Source: Dioscorea cayenensis subsp. rotundata (taxonomy: Eukaryota; Streptophyta; Magnoliopsida; Dioscoreales; Dioscoreaceae). From it: 64,000 nt of DNA. The notes under the pieces were generated by a model. The model worked only from the letters and a program-made list of their open reading frames with translations, did not search any database and was not told where the DNA came from. A program made the position numbers and the translations under genes. The DNA is taken from contig NC_052480.1 of the NCBI RefSeq assembly GCF_009730915.1, positions 1,550,001-1,614,000 of the forward strand. Direction: 5' to 3'. Positions 25,462 through 38,752 of this stretch are shown here, piece after piece. Each line of letters opens with the position of its first letter. Position 1 is the stretch's first letter.

Positions 25462-28048
25462 TTATAGCAAAGGAGAACACCCTTTCTTCCTGTAGGCATA
25501 GGATTGTGCAAAATATATGTAGATAAGTAACCCAGAGGCATTTAGTGCAGTAAGAAACCAGAAGAAGTAATCAAGATGAGCATGGTTTAGATTGTCAGGG
25601 AACCAGCTCTCTCCTTGTGCTGCACTCACCTTATCTATTAGAGAAACAATGAATCCGCTTATGAAGCTCCCAACACCAAAGATGCTCAGATATAGAGCAA
25701 GTCCCAAGCTCCTCAGTGAATCTGGCATCTGATCATAAAAGAATTCTTGCAAACCAATCATTGTGAACACATCTGCTAAACCATTGAGAACATATTGGGG
25801 CATCAACCACAATAAGCTCATTGGAATTGGTATGTTAGGCGAATCGATGAGCCCGTATTCTCGAGCTGTTTTTATCCTCTTCATCTCTACTAGCGAGGAG
25901 ATTGCCATCACTATGGCTGAGATTGCCATGCCAATGCCGATTCTTTGGAGCATTGTGATGCCTGAGTGCAACCCTGTGAGTTTCCGAACTGCAGGAACAA
26001 GGATGTGATCATATATGGGGATGAAAGCAACAATTGAGATGGTACTGATGCTTTTCAGTGATGCTGAGGGTATTACGAAGCTGCTGCCAATCCTCCTGTC
26101 TAGAGTGCTAGCTTGTTTGGTGAAGAATGTCATTGATTGCGCAAAAACAATAGCATAAACTAAGCATGTAGCCCATATTGGAAACAATCGAAGAATGCCT
26201 TTAGCTTCTTTTTCTTCTTCTTCTTCTGCCCTGCAAGAGTATATGGTTAGATCATCATGGAATAAGATATAATTTAAGAACAGTGATATTGGATAGGAGA
26301 GGAGGAGGCTTACTGTGAAGTCTTGACAGCTGATGCTCGCCAACATGCTTTGCCAATTCTAATGAATGGGCTTGTCTCTTCCAGAATGCAGTATCGATAA
26401 GTTCTGGAACCTGACAAGAAAACAATGAGAGCAAGAACCATGGCCATGCAGGGGATACCAAATCCAAATCCCCAGCTGACATTGTCTTGCACATAGTTGA
26501 GCACAGTGGTAAAGAGCATGCCAAAAGTCATCCCAAAGTACCACCAATTGAAGAAGGAACTTCTTGATTTGGATTCCAGAGGATTATTCTGATCAAATTG
26601 GTCAGCTCCGAATGCTTGAGTGCAGGGCTTGTGTCCACCTTGTGCAAACGCCACCAGATACAAAGAGACAAAGAAGGTGATGACTTGGAGTTGACTGGGA
26701 GGACAACTAGAAGGACCCATGGCAACGTCACATTTTTGATTGAGGATGGAAGGCAACAATGAGGATGAGAATGTCAACATGCCCAGACCCCTGGTTAAAC
26801 ATTTAAGATCAGCCTTTTTCTAAGTTTCTGTTTTACATGTCAGATTCTATTGTGTTTTGAGACAATAAGGTCCAACAACTTGGATAAAAAATTGATCCTT
26901 CTTTTACACGTAGCCATTATCAATCTAGATTTCATTGCTTGGTTTTAAAGTGCAAGTTAATAATTAAGTGGGTGACATTGCCTGTTTTTGGCAAGTGATG
27001 TTCGAAACATGTGTCACACTATTGTGAGCCAACATCAAGAGGAACAAATATATTTAGTCCAGGTGTCAAAATGTGCAAATTTTTTAGTTAAAAGACCAAA
27101 ACAAACAATGAGCCCATTTCAAGCCTCTCCAATGGCCTTAAACCAATAGTTAATTACAAAGAGGATGATGATTTGAGTGATGAATCTAGCTAGTTTTAAA
27201 TCTGTAACTCTACCTCATCGCAATTTACTTTTTTACTCATTTGTTGTGTATGATTCTTGAGTAATTATCTCTAGGGCCTACCACTTCATTGAAAAAAATA
27301 TCCAAACTTTTTAATCTCAACCATGCATGCGGCAGATTGCTGGTTGTCCACCAATCTCAATAACAATTCCTAATTCTTTAACCAAAACTTGTCCGGCAAA
27401 TTCAAAAATATAAGATGGATTTCAAAAAAATTGATCAAAAATTTAATTTTTGATAGAATTTCTCTAAGAAAAAAATTCCTTCATATAACAGTGTGTAACT
27501 GCTAACAAGCCATTGCAAAGGAAATATCATATTCGCTCATAGATCCCAACAAAATAATATTCTTTTGTTTGTAAAGTAATTGGTTTATTTTTTTAAAAAT
27601 CTTTGATCACCGGTTTTCTAAAAATCATCTCTAGAGTCACGAGAACCGTTGGATATTAATCTAACGGTTTCAAAACTTTCTCCTTCCCTGAAAAATAAAA
27701 TAACCTCAATCCCACCCAACATGTTCTCTTTCTCTCTCTTTGTCTCTTCTCTCTTTCAATTTTTTTTTTTTTTTTTTACAAATCGACAAATGACAAAGCA
27801 AAAAACAAACAGGTATAAAAGTAAACAGTTATAGTAGTTTGACTGATCTCATGAAAATAAACCCCGTCCGAGAATAAGAGAGAAAATTCCAACTCAACCC
27901 CGTCCGAAAATAAGAGAGAAAATTCTAACTCGAGACCTCTCAATTATAATCACGGGTAGTTATAATTGATTAGCCCACAGTTATTCCTCTCTCACATTGC
28001 CTATGTTACTTTTAATCATAGAGATACATTTTTAAGATGTTTCTTTTT

Positions 28049-28096
<48 letters not shown>

Positions 28097-28777
28097 TGAG
28101 GGTAGCCCCCTGCCCCTTTTTTTCTCTCTTAAAAATGAAATAAAATAAAATAAAATAAAATAACTCAAAATCAATGACAATCAAACACAATCATCACAGT
28201 ATTGCACGTATATCTGCAATTAATTCCGGGGGTTTACGTAAAAAGCAATGATCCAAATTATTAGAAAAATATACCCTCATTCTCAGTAAAAGACAGGAAA
28301 GAGAAATCCTAGAAAGGAAAGAAGAAAAGATTGAGAATAAAGGAACAAACCAGGATGTAGAGAATGGAGGCGATGATGATGGTGCGGTAGCGTCCCAGAT
28401 ACGAATCAGCGACGAAAGCTCCGACCAACGGCAGCATCGACGCCATCCCATCCCACAAGTTCACCGCCGTCGCCGCTGACCCTATGGACAGCCGGAGCGG
28501 GCCAGTGAGATAGGTGATCAGATTAAACCCTATCCCGTAGTACGCGAACCTCTCCGCCATCTCCACGCCTGCTCAGAGATCATCACTCATGGGAAAACCC
28601 CTCAAATCTAGGGCAATTGAAGATTAAGGAGTGAGGAATTGGGTAATAGTAGTACCGATAATGAAGAAGGCCGAGGTCCACCGTCCCTTTGCCGGATCCG
28701 GCGTTGATCGGACGGCCTCTGTAGTCCACTACGCCGGCTATCACCGTCGAGCTCTCGAGCAGCGCCTCGCTCTCCAT
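25462..28777 (-). CDS. NRT1/PTR family transporter, NPF5-type, copy 2
   Basis: Exons 28777-28656, 28568-28351, 26790-26314 and 26230-25462 follow the same plan as copy 1. The protein begins [20 protein letters not shown] and has [11 protein letters not shown] (ExxER motif), [42 protein letters not shown] and [17 protein letters not shown], with a charged loop of E and K residues at the start of exon 4. About 527 residues are expected, a normal family length. Two single-base excesses disturb the frame: a GGG in exon 1 (GGCAAAGGGACGG), which makes that exon 122 rather than 121 bases, and one G at the exon 3 acceptor. Copy 3 has the shorter form at both places, which supports sequence error. The rest is open. 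Confidence 0.88.
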
Positions 28778-29207
28778 TCTCTCTCTCTATCTCTCTCTCA
28801 CTCTCAGCGAGTGTTTATGCTTTTCAAGAGGTTTTTATGTGACACACCCTGAAAACTAACCAAATTATTTGTAACCTGTTTTTTTTTCAAATATTACTCT
28901 ATAATCTAACGGCTGATATGGGGACATCCCTAAAATTGAATTCTAGGGACATCCCAGGAGATGAATGCTCATATATATATATATATATGAGGATCAATCC
29001 TCTATGGACGTCCATAGATAAGAAATCTATGGATGTCTATTATCACCGTCGGATCTCGATTCAACCGCTAATATCGGGTGAACAGTGAGATACTACAAAG
29101 AATATAAATAAGAATTATTGTTCGAACAATATAACGAACGAGATATGTCGTCCCATCGGATCACGATCCAACGACCGATAATTGGGACATCTATGATTTC
29201 TTATCTA

Positions 29208-29259
<52 letters not shown>

Positions 29260-29390
29260 CTATTATTATTATTATTATTTGCAAAAGGTGGACGTCAGCT
29301 AAAAATGAATGTTTTTACTCTTTTTATTTAAAGATATTATTAAATATTAGATGACCTATTAGTTTTTGATGATCCTTACGTAAAAATAAA

Positions 29391-29432
<42 letters not shown>

Positions 29433-30600
29433 TTGATTTTAATGGTGAAAATGTTCTTTATATAATATTCAATGATATGCATTATAAACAAATTAAATAA
29501 ATATAAAATCATTCTAAACCGAGCTAAAATAAAATTAAATAAACTTATTATTTAAAAAATCAACTTCACTAATTTCGGGTGAAGAAAGATCAAATATATG
29601 TATACATCTTTTTGTGCGTACGCATGTTTCGTGATTGGTAGATCAATATCTAATGATTTTATAATTTTTTTTATAAAAAAATAAAATATTAAAATGACTC
29701 CCTCAGGACCCTCATCCCCACTTGTTTTCCTATTTATAAAAAATAAAATATTAAAATAATTTGCATGCCCAACCCAACTCATTTTTTACTTTTTATCATC
29801 TATGAACGTTGAAACTTTAGGTTACCTATATATACATATAATTTTTAATGAATATTGATAAAACACAAAGTAAAGATCACATCCAATGAAAGTTAGAATT
29901 ACCATGCATTTATGTATGTTCTTTTGGTTAGACATCTATTTTATATATATATATATATGGAATCACTATCTGCCAACATTTTTTTTATCTTATCCTCACA
30001 AAATTTCAAAATTTTTATGATTATGCAATGATCAATAAAAGAAGAACAAATTGACATAATTTTTGCCCCATAATTTCGGATTGTATGAAAAAATTATAAT
30101 TTGCATATTTATAACAATTAAATATATATAAATGGTCAAAAATACCAAAAATAATATTTTTATTTTTACATTTTTTTGTCTTTTTAATTTTTGTAATATA
30201 AAATTCATCCTTTTTAATTCTCAGTATTTGACATTTTTTTATTTTTTTAGGCTCTTAAATTAACCGATATTGGTTCGATAGTTTTTCGACACTAATGTGG
30301 CAACATTAATATTAAAAATATTTATTAAAAATCCATAAAAAAATACTATAAAAAAATGTTGTTAGATTTCTGCTATTGCTCTTCTTGGAACTCTCTTTCT
30401 CTCTCTCGTATGTTCTCGAATGAGAACCCGGAAAAGTGGCGGGAGATCATCTTCTGCTAGTGTGCTCGCTTAAGATCATTATTTCGATCTAAATAAAAAC
30501 CATTACTATTTTTACATAACTTTAATAGAATTATGTACATGATCCGATTTTGGACTTTTTATTTAAATCATTGTTTGCGTATATAATTTCTTTTCAAAAA
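28778..30600. other. upstream region of NPF copy 2 with repeats
   Basis: About 28800-28890 and 29280-29480 match the region upstream of copy 3 (38800-39120), so the tandem duplication included the promoter. The copy-2 version is interrupted at about 28905-29265 by a repeat of the GGGACGTCC family and a TA tract. Further (TA)n tracts occur at 29211-29257 and 29395-29421. No gene seen. Confidence 0.55.
28905..29215. mobile_element. GGGACGTCC-type repeat interrupting a duplicated promoter
   Basis: Contains CTAGGGACATCCC, then after a TA tract TCTATGGACGTCCATAGATA and AGAAATCTATGGATGTC. The right side ends GGGACATCTATGATTTCTTA, inverted relative to the left motif. The paralogous region upstream of NPF copy 3 lacks this block, so it arrived after that duplication (or was lost there). 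Confidence 0.5.
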
Positions 30601-30820
30601 CCATGGCAAGTACTGATCTAAAGCCTTATGGCAACACTAAATCCCAAAAACACCAATCATTTTTTGGTCTATTAAAATCGGATCTTCTTTGCAAAGTGTT
30701 AGTGTCCTTTCCTATGGCATGTTTGAACTTCAGTTTATAGAGGATAAAGGCATTTATGTATTTAGGCATAAATTTTATGTTTATGTGTGTTATTGATGTG
30801 GCTTATCCATATACTTTGCA

Positions 30821-30867
<47 letters not shown>

Positions 30868-30872
<5 letters not shown>

Positions 30873-32800
30873 CCAGTTGAAGAAGTAGCTTCTTGATTTG
30901 GATTATTGTGGACCACTCTAGCTTTTTTATTTGGATTCTTATGTATCATTTTTTTCGGATTCATGTTTGCAAATGACAGTAGAATAAAGCGATGGAGAAG
31001 GCTATGACTTGGATTTTTGATCGGGTGTTCCATTTGGATTAGGGTTCATGGCGCCATTACACGGTGGGAGAAGACAAGGATGCATTGAAGATGAATGTAA
31101 ACATTTTTAAACCCTGCAGAAAAGAAATGCCCCAATGGATTTATATTAGGTTTTGGAAAGTAAAAATAACTTATAAAAGTTTATTTAAGTGGCGTTTCGA
31201 TTAGTGTAATCTTTAATATAATAAATTTTTAATATCAACGTAAATCTAAAAATACTGATTTTCAAACACAACTAGATCGAATTTCAGTATTTGATCGAAC
31301 GTAATCGAATTACTCGTATTATAAAAATTTTTATGTCTTTTTACAAAACCGTTATAACTCAGCTAAATGACTCTTCATCAATGTTATGAGTTACTTATTA
31401 TTCATAAATATTTAGGCTTTTTAAGTCATTGTTCCAAGAATATCAATCACTATTTGTGGTTTTCATTTTTTATTTTCTTATACTCTCCTTGCTAAGTTTG
31501 TACTGTCTTTTTATTTTTGATAAAATAATAGTCTATTTAATTTTATTAAAAAACAAACAATTTTATTTTGTGATAGAAAAATATATGCATAATTTTTTTA
31601 AAGAATGTATGTATTAATTTTTTTAAAAAAAATTGTCTAATTTATGTTACTTTTTCTCTCAAAAAAAGAAGGAAGAATAAACTCGAGAAATCAATGTCAG
31701 GGCGTACTTGGTGAGTGTATATATAATCTATGATGAAATTATTTTAAAAATTTAAAAATAAAGGAAATTAGTGTTTCAGTGAGGAGACATAAAAGCTTTT
31801 TTTATTTAAATTGGTAAAATAATTTTAGGATAATAATATAGACTTCTTTCTAAACCATAGTTATGATTTTAAGGTATTAAAAAAATAACTTTCTCATCAT
31901 CTATACTTAATTTATTTTTTTTATTTTTGAAATATTTAAAATATTGTTTTAATCCATTTTTAATTTTAATTTTTTTCTTTTACAAAAACAACAAATAGTC
32001 AGTGTCCTCAGCCAATGAGCAACCAAGAATCGAACTCTCACCACTCGGTGAGAGCTCTATCGACGACCTATATACCAATATACCAATAGTTTGTTTGTGT
32101 TATAAGTTTGCACCAATAACTAAGGAGTTGTTACCACCGTGGCATCAAACAAATTTGAACTTAAAGATTTAAATTTTTCACACTGTAGTACAGTTCGCGG
32201 TGATGTATGAAAGATACTACACGTTACGTGAGTAATCTGAAAATATTACTACTGTCTGGCGTTACATGAGTAGAATCTGTATGGTAATGTCACATTACCG
32301 ATTTATAAATATTACCAAGAAAGTGCGTAATCCTATCTACCACCAAATTTGCATGCTTATCTTAGAATTACCGCAGTAGTGTCTTATAGCTTTGTATATT
32401 TTAACAAATGATTACTGACGACAACCAAACACTACGGTAATGTAATTATTCCGGTAATAAGAGTTTTTCAACCACGTGCTATATTAAATTACTCGCAATA
32501 TTCGTCAACGTATAACATTCCCACTCATTATTTTACTGCTAGAGTTGCGTTACGTCGTTACACATCATTCTGCAGACCAAACGGCCTAATGTCTTTTCGC
32601 GAATTTAACCAAAGGGCACCGGACTATAAACCCTTTGGCTTTAATCATTATTTAAAAATTATATATATACAGCTTAATCTTAAGAAAAATCTGAGGGAAC
32701 CCAAATACGAATCAATGAGGAAAGCTCGAGAGAAAGCATCGATGTCACTTTTGGGTGAATCAGGTTTGGTCCAAACACTCTCAGTTCACATGTTAACAAA
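30868..32800 (-). pseudogene. NPF5-type relic A
   Basis: Two fragments of an NPF gene in the order and strand of the neighbouring copies. About 32800-32690 matches part of exon 2 (GGGAACCCAAATACGAATCA against GCGTCCCAGATACGAATCAG in copy 2, followed by the AAAGCTC and GCATCGATG region). About 31115-30868 matches exon 3 from its start to the AAGAAGTAGCTTCTTGATTT segment (the KSRSSFFNW region) with an internal deletion. Exons 1 and 4 and the rest of exon 3 are missing. Relic B (44644-52487) is a second copy of the same broken gene, so the loss came before their duplication. Confidence 0.7.
32200..32590 (-). mobile_element. MITE-like repeat, reverse copy of the 23.3-23.9 kb family
   Basis: On the minus strand it runs from GGCCGTTTGGTCTGCAGAAT through GTAATTTAATATA, GTTTGGTTGTCGTCAGTAAT, ATTTGTTAAAATATA and AATTTGGTGGTAGATAGGAT, the same order of motifs as the tandem pair in NPF copy 1. 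It lies inside the intron of relic A and has no counterpart in relic B at that point. Confidence 0.55.
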
Positions 32801-33407
32801 TGAGTTAATTTTTGAGACCTTTTGTTTATTTATGAATAATTCAATAAAATTAAAAATGATTCTTAATAAAATTGTGGATTGCTTAACCTAGATGACCTTG
32901 GCAAATGAACTCACTGGTCACAGGTTCACAAAAACTCTACCAATAATCAAAACCCTTACAATGTGGGCCGATTATGGGTTTCCAGTCGCGCTTGCAAAAT
33001 CATTGGCCCAGTGTGTGTTTGTGAGTTCAGTTCCGGACCAGGAATGGTTGAAACTTGCCTAGTGGGCACCTTTGGATCTCATATCAATTACTCTTTAATT
33101 AATTAAAATTCTAAATTATAACTCCATGATGCATTTGCTTCATTGCTTTCTTCTATGGAATGTAAGTTCACATGTATTTTATTAGTACTAGTATTTATAT
33201 ATCAATAAATAAATAAATAATAGGGCAAGGAAATGTTTGGGTCCTTATAGGGCTTCAAGTAGATCGTTGCTCTTACAATTGAATTAAATATCTAAGAAAT
33301 ATGTATTTAATACAAAAACAAAAGCAACAACATACAGCAAAAGATCAGCGTTTATATTATAAGATAGCTCGATAAAAGTGGATAAACCACAATTGCATTA
33401 GAGGATA

Positions 33408-36042
33408 TTATAGCATAGTAGACCACCCTTTTCTTCCCATGCATAGGCTTTGCAGCAAAAATATATGTAGATGAGTAACCCTAAAAGCATTTAGTGCAGC
33501 AAGCAAACCAGAAGAAGTAATCAAGATGACCATGGTTTAGATTGTCAGGAAACCAGCTCTCACCCTTGTGCAGCACTGACCTTATCTCATCAGAGAAACA
33601 ATGAATCCGCTTATGAAGCTTCCCACACCAAAGATGCTCAAATATAGAGCAAGTCCAAGGCTCCCTCAGTGCATCTGGCATCTGATCATAAAAAGAATTC
33701 TTGCAAACCAATCATTGCGAACACATCTGATAAAACCATAGAGAACATATTGGGGCATCAACCACAATAAATTCATTGGAATTGGTATGTGAGGCGAATC
33801 AATGAGCCCGTGATTCTCAAGCTGTTTTTATCCTCTTCATCTCTACCAGTGCAGCTGACTGCCATCTCTGTGGTTGAGATTGCGATGCCAATGCCGATTC
33901 TTTGGAGCATTGTGATGCCTGATTGCAACCCCTGTGAGTTTCCGAACTGCAGGAACAAAGGGTGTGATCATATATGGGGATGAAAGCAACAATTGAGACG
34001 GTACCAATGCTTTGCAGTGAGGCTGAGGGTATTATGAAGCTGCTGCCAATCCTTCTGTCTAGAGTGCTGGCTTGTTTTGTGAAGAATGTCATTGATTGTG
34101 CAAAAACAATAGCATATATTAAGCATGCAGTCCATATTGAAAACAATCGAAGAACGCCTTTAGCTTCTCTTGCTTCTCCTTCCTTCTCTTCCGTCCTGCA
34201 TATGTATATGTTTATATGACTTATATCATTATGCAATAAGATATGGTTTAGGAAATGGTAGTGTTGAATAAAAAGAGGAGGAAACTTACTGTGAAGCCTT
34301 TGACAGTTGATGCTTGCCAACATGCTTTTGCCAATTCTAATGAATGGGCTTGTCTCTCTGACAATGCAGTATCGATAAGTTCTGGAACCTGATAAGAAAA
34401 ACAATGAGAGCAAGAACCATGGCCAAGCAGGATACCAAATCCAAATCCCCAGCTGACACTATCTTGCACATAGTTGAGCACAGTGGTAAATAGCATGCCA
34501 AAATTCATCCCAAAGTGCCACCAATTGAAGAAGGAGCTTCTTGACTTGATTCGAAAGGATCATTCTGATCAAATTGATCAGCTCCAAACGCTTGAGTGCA
34601 GGGCTTGTGTCCACCGTGTGCAAAAGCCACCAGATATAAAGAGACAAAGAAGGCGATGACTTGGAGTTGACTGGGAGGACAACTAGAAAGATCAATGGCA
34701 TTGTCACATTTTTGAGTGAGTATGGAAGGCAGCAATGAGGATGAGAATGTCAACATGCCCAGACCCTGGTTATAAACATTTTAAGGCCAGCCCTTTTCTC
34801 AGTTTCGTTTCACATGTTAGTCGAACTTGCTCGCTTTTCTCTCTCACTTGGTCTGCTCACTCGTAAAACGCTTTCCAAGTTAGCCTTCCACTGAAAAATG
34901 GTTCTACTTACCTCTCTGATCTCAAAAATAGGTCAATTATCTATCTACGATTTTTCTCAAGAGAGTAGAGTGACTAAAGATAAGTAAGGACAGAGGTGAT
35001 TTTGAATCAGATTTTTCCAAGAAGCAGGCACTATTCGTGAAGATTTCGCACAGCAAAAGACCGAGAAAAGCCGAGGACTAATCTCGTGATTAAACCCATT
35101 GATTATAATGTGTTTTGGAGAATAAGGTCCAACAATTAAGATAAAATGATCCTCCTTTTACACGTCACCTTTATCAATCTAGACTTCATTGCTTGGTTTT
35201 TAAAGTCCAAGTGAATAATTAAGGTTTAGACCTACTGAATGCTATGAAGTGGGAGTCATTGTTTGTTTTGACAAGTGATGTTCCAAACATGTTCTTACTT
35301 TTAAGGCCAACTTTAAGGCTCTTGGATGAAGTGTAGCAAGGGTTCATAAAAGTAAAAAGGGAGGGAAGGGAAAGTGAGTGAGGGATCAACCCATACCATG
35401 TTTGGGGCAAAAGTAAAAGCAAATGAAGGTTTTGAAGGTAAGAGAACGTAATGTTACACAATCGTTATTACCAAAATACTCTTTTTGAGTTTCAAAATGT
35501 TCTATTATGATAAATAATGGATCAATAAATAAATTTTATTCATTAATCTCAATTAAATACTAGGCTAAAAATAATTAATTAACATAGTCTATAAATATTT
35601 TTCAAATCTTTTATACAATCCCATACATATTTGTAAATATAAATAAAAGGATATTTCTTTCGTCCAATAAAATTATAACTAAAGATTCGTGGATCTCCGA
35701 TGCCCACGAGATAAGGAGATAAGGCTAATGCAGTATGGTTTTATTCAGCATTCACTCCCAAAATAAAAAGGATTTTATTAGCTATTACTAAATTTATTGA
35801 AAAGCAAGCATTTTCATCTATAAAATTATCAATGCTTCCCATACCCTCCGACTCTGGGAGGGTTGAGAAATCGCGTGCTTAACCCTCTAGCCTCCAAACC
35901 CCTCTCAACCTTTCGCTCATGACAAAAGCCTATGGCTCACCTTACACATAGGTCACTATACCTACCGTGACATTTACCATAAGTATCACTTCATTGAACA
36001 ATATTCAATGTTTTGGGGTTTGTTTGAATTGATTTATATATA

Positions 36043-36073
<31 letters not shown>

Positions 36074-38752
36074 AAATTTTGTATAAATATATTTTTAAAA
36101 AATGCTTTTCGGAGTAAATTAAGTATTTTTTTTATATTTTATGTTTGGATAAGCTAATATTAAAATATTTTTATATTTTTATATGTGTGAAATTATTTAG
36201 ATGTGGATTTTAAAAAACTTTTAGAGGTGTCAAATTATTAAAATAAACATTAATTGAGTTACTTTCCTATTATTGCTATTGATAATGACAACATTAATGA
36301 TAATAATAATAATTTAATATATTATGATAATAATTATAATTATAATTATAATAATAATAATAATTATTATTATTGGGTGAAAATTGGGAAAACAAAAAGT
36401 ATAAAAATATAGTTATTCCTCTATTTGATAAAGATAACTTGTAATTTAACAAGTCCGAAATAGTTTTTTTTCAAAAATACCACATGGCTAGCGTGAACTT
36501 ATATTTGTAGAAAAACTAATACATACATAAAGTCTAAAAGTATATTAGTTAAGTCTTCGCACTTTTTAAAAAGTCAATCCAAACCATCCATTAATCTCAA
36601 CCACTCATGTGGCACATCTGCTCCATGTCCACCGAATCTAAAAATCAATTCCCCAAGTCCCAACTCTTAAGCGAAAACTTGTCAGAGCAAATTCAAAAAT
36701 ATAAGATGGATATCATATCAGAATATTGATCAAAACTTATTTTTGATAAAAATTTATCTAAGAAAAATCCTTTTATATAACAGTGTGTAACTGCATAACA
36801 AGTCATCGTAAATAAATTTCTGTATTAGCTCACGGATCCCAACAAAAATAATATTATTTGTTTGTAAAATAATTGGTTTATTTTTCAAAACCTTTCATCA
36901 CCAGTTTTCTAAAAATCATGACAACGAAAGTATGTGTCACACTCAGCTGAGTAAGTGACTGATCGATTTCTACCAGGATAAGTCTCCGCTTACAATTATG
37001 GGAAGAGAACGAGCAAGTATTTTTACAGAAAGTCAGTCACAAAGAACCTACAAAAGTGAATTATAATATGAGAGATTTAAATTCGAAACTTCTCAATTAC
37101 AACCATAAATATTACTAATGTGCCAAATTTTCACCTGTTTCTACTTTTTATCTTTTTAATTTCATAATTTTTTTTTCTTTCTAACGTCAAAAATATACCA
37201 CATCTATTATGGATTTGTGTAGATTTTAATCTATGGACATACCGGTGACCTTTGGATCGACATTTAATGATCCCAAAACTTTCTAGTCCCCATTGGAAAA
37301 CAAAATACCTGACCCTGCTCAACCCTTTTCTTTCTCTCGGGCACTTCCCTCGCGCTATTTTTATTTATTTATATCATACGAGAGTGTTCTAAGACTTTTC
37401 TTTAAAGTATTTTTAATGATTACACTATCAATAAGTTTGATTTTCACACCACCTTCTCAATCTATTAAATTTTTTACCCATTATACTATTCATCATAATA
37501 TTTATATTTATACCATAATATGAGTCCCACAATTATTTTTGGCATCTTTTTAATTATATACATTATACACTATGCATTTCATTTGCATTTCTTAATTTTA
37601 CAAACATATAACTTTGATATAAATATTAAATAGTATTAATTAAAAAATAAATAATATATTTAACAAATTATAATAAAAAAATACGTATTTAAAATATTTT
37701 ATAAAAATATAAGAATTATAACAAAGTAATATATTATTTTTTAAATATTATTTAATTTTTGGGTGATTACAAAATTGAAAAACAATAGGGCTCTTTAAGA
37801 AAAATTAAATTAAATAAAAAAAATAAATAAATGTAGGGTCTATCAATTAACTGTTTGACGGACACTGAAAGCTGAGAGGCCAACAAACCCATCTAATGCA
37901 TGTAAAATCAATTGAAACTTGAAAGTTCATCGAGCGCTTCAAAAAAGTCATTAAAGTTGCTTTCATATATATATATATATATCTCTGATTGAGGGGTACC
38001 TTAGTTTTTTTCAGACTATTTTTAGAATTGATTTTTCTTGTAAATATAGATTTTAGAGGTGTAAAGTGTAAACCAGTAAGTGCACAAAAACAAAAACAAA
38101 AACAAAACAATTATTTTAATTAAAAATAGACTCAAAATCAATGATCCGAATTATATAGTCCCTAAGTCAGTTTCCCTTCTAATGCATTGTTGTTCTACTG
38201 TTCTTTTGATTTTAATTTAATAAAGTTGGTTCTTTTCTTTAATAAAATTATGATTTATTTATTTTTTTATTAAAAATTATTAAAAAATATTTACCATTTT
38301 ATTAATTGAGAATAAAGGAACAAACCAGAATGTAGAGAATGGAGGCGATGATGATGGTGCGGTAGCGTCCCAGATACGAATCAGCGATGAAAAGCTCCGA
38401 GCAACGGAAGCATCATCGCCATCCCTGACCACATATTCACCGCCGCCGCCGCCGACCCCGTGGGCTGCCGGAGAGGACCGGTGAGATAAGTGATCAGATT
38501 AAACCCTATCCCGTAGTACGCGAACCTCTCCGCCATCTCCACGCCTGCTCAGAGATCATCACTCATGGGAAAACCCCTCAAATCTAGGGCAATTGAAGAT
38601 TAAGGAGTGAGGAATTGGGTAATAGTAGTACCGATAATGAAGAAGGCCGAGATCCACCGTCCCTTGCCAGATCCGGCGGTGATCGGACGGCCGCTGTAGT
38701 CCACGACGCCGGCTATCACCGCCGAGCTCTGGATCAGCGCCTCACTCTCCAT
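33408..38752 (-). CDS. NRT1/PTR family transporter, NPF5-type, copy 3 (frameshifted)
   Basis: Exons 38752-38632 (121 bases, in frame), 38544-38326, 34765-34290 and 34195-33408 mirror copy 2 and are very similar to it. Exon 1 reads [20 protein letters not shown] to FFIIG; later parts include [29 protein letters not shown] and [18 protein letters not shown]. The frame breaks repeatedly: one extra A in exon 2 (219 instead of 218 bases), losses in exon 3 near the FNWW motif and near the GIPC motif, and roughly nine extra bases in exon 4, nearly all insertions and mostly in short homopolymers. Either this is a young pseudogene or poorly polished sequence. The insertion bias makes me favour the second, but I cannot settle it. 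Confidence 0.75.
34818..35105. other. insertion in NPF copy 3 intron relative to copy 2
   Basis: Copies 2 and 3 align on both sides (ACATGTCAG... and GTGTTTTGAGACAATAAGG in copy 2; ACATGTTAG... and GTGTTTTGGAGAATAAGG in copy 3), but copy 3 has about 285 extra bases here. I see no clear terminal repeats, so I do not call it a transposon. Confidence 0.5.

Noticed and set aside
28050..28148. Frames with alternating Tyr-Ile residues
   Set aside because: Translations of TA repeats; the same holds at 29.2, 42.7, 43.8, 56.6 and 56.9 kb.
32010..32075. tRNA-like B-box (GAGTTCGATTC on the minus strand) and a small hairpin
   Set aside because: No A-box, acceptor stem or SINE tail could be fitted, so no tRNA or SINE is called.
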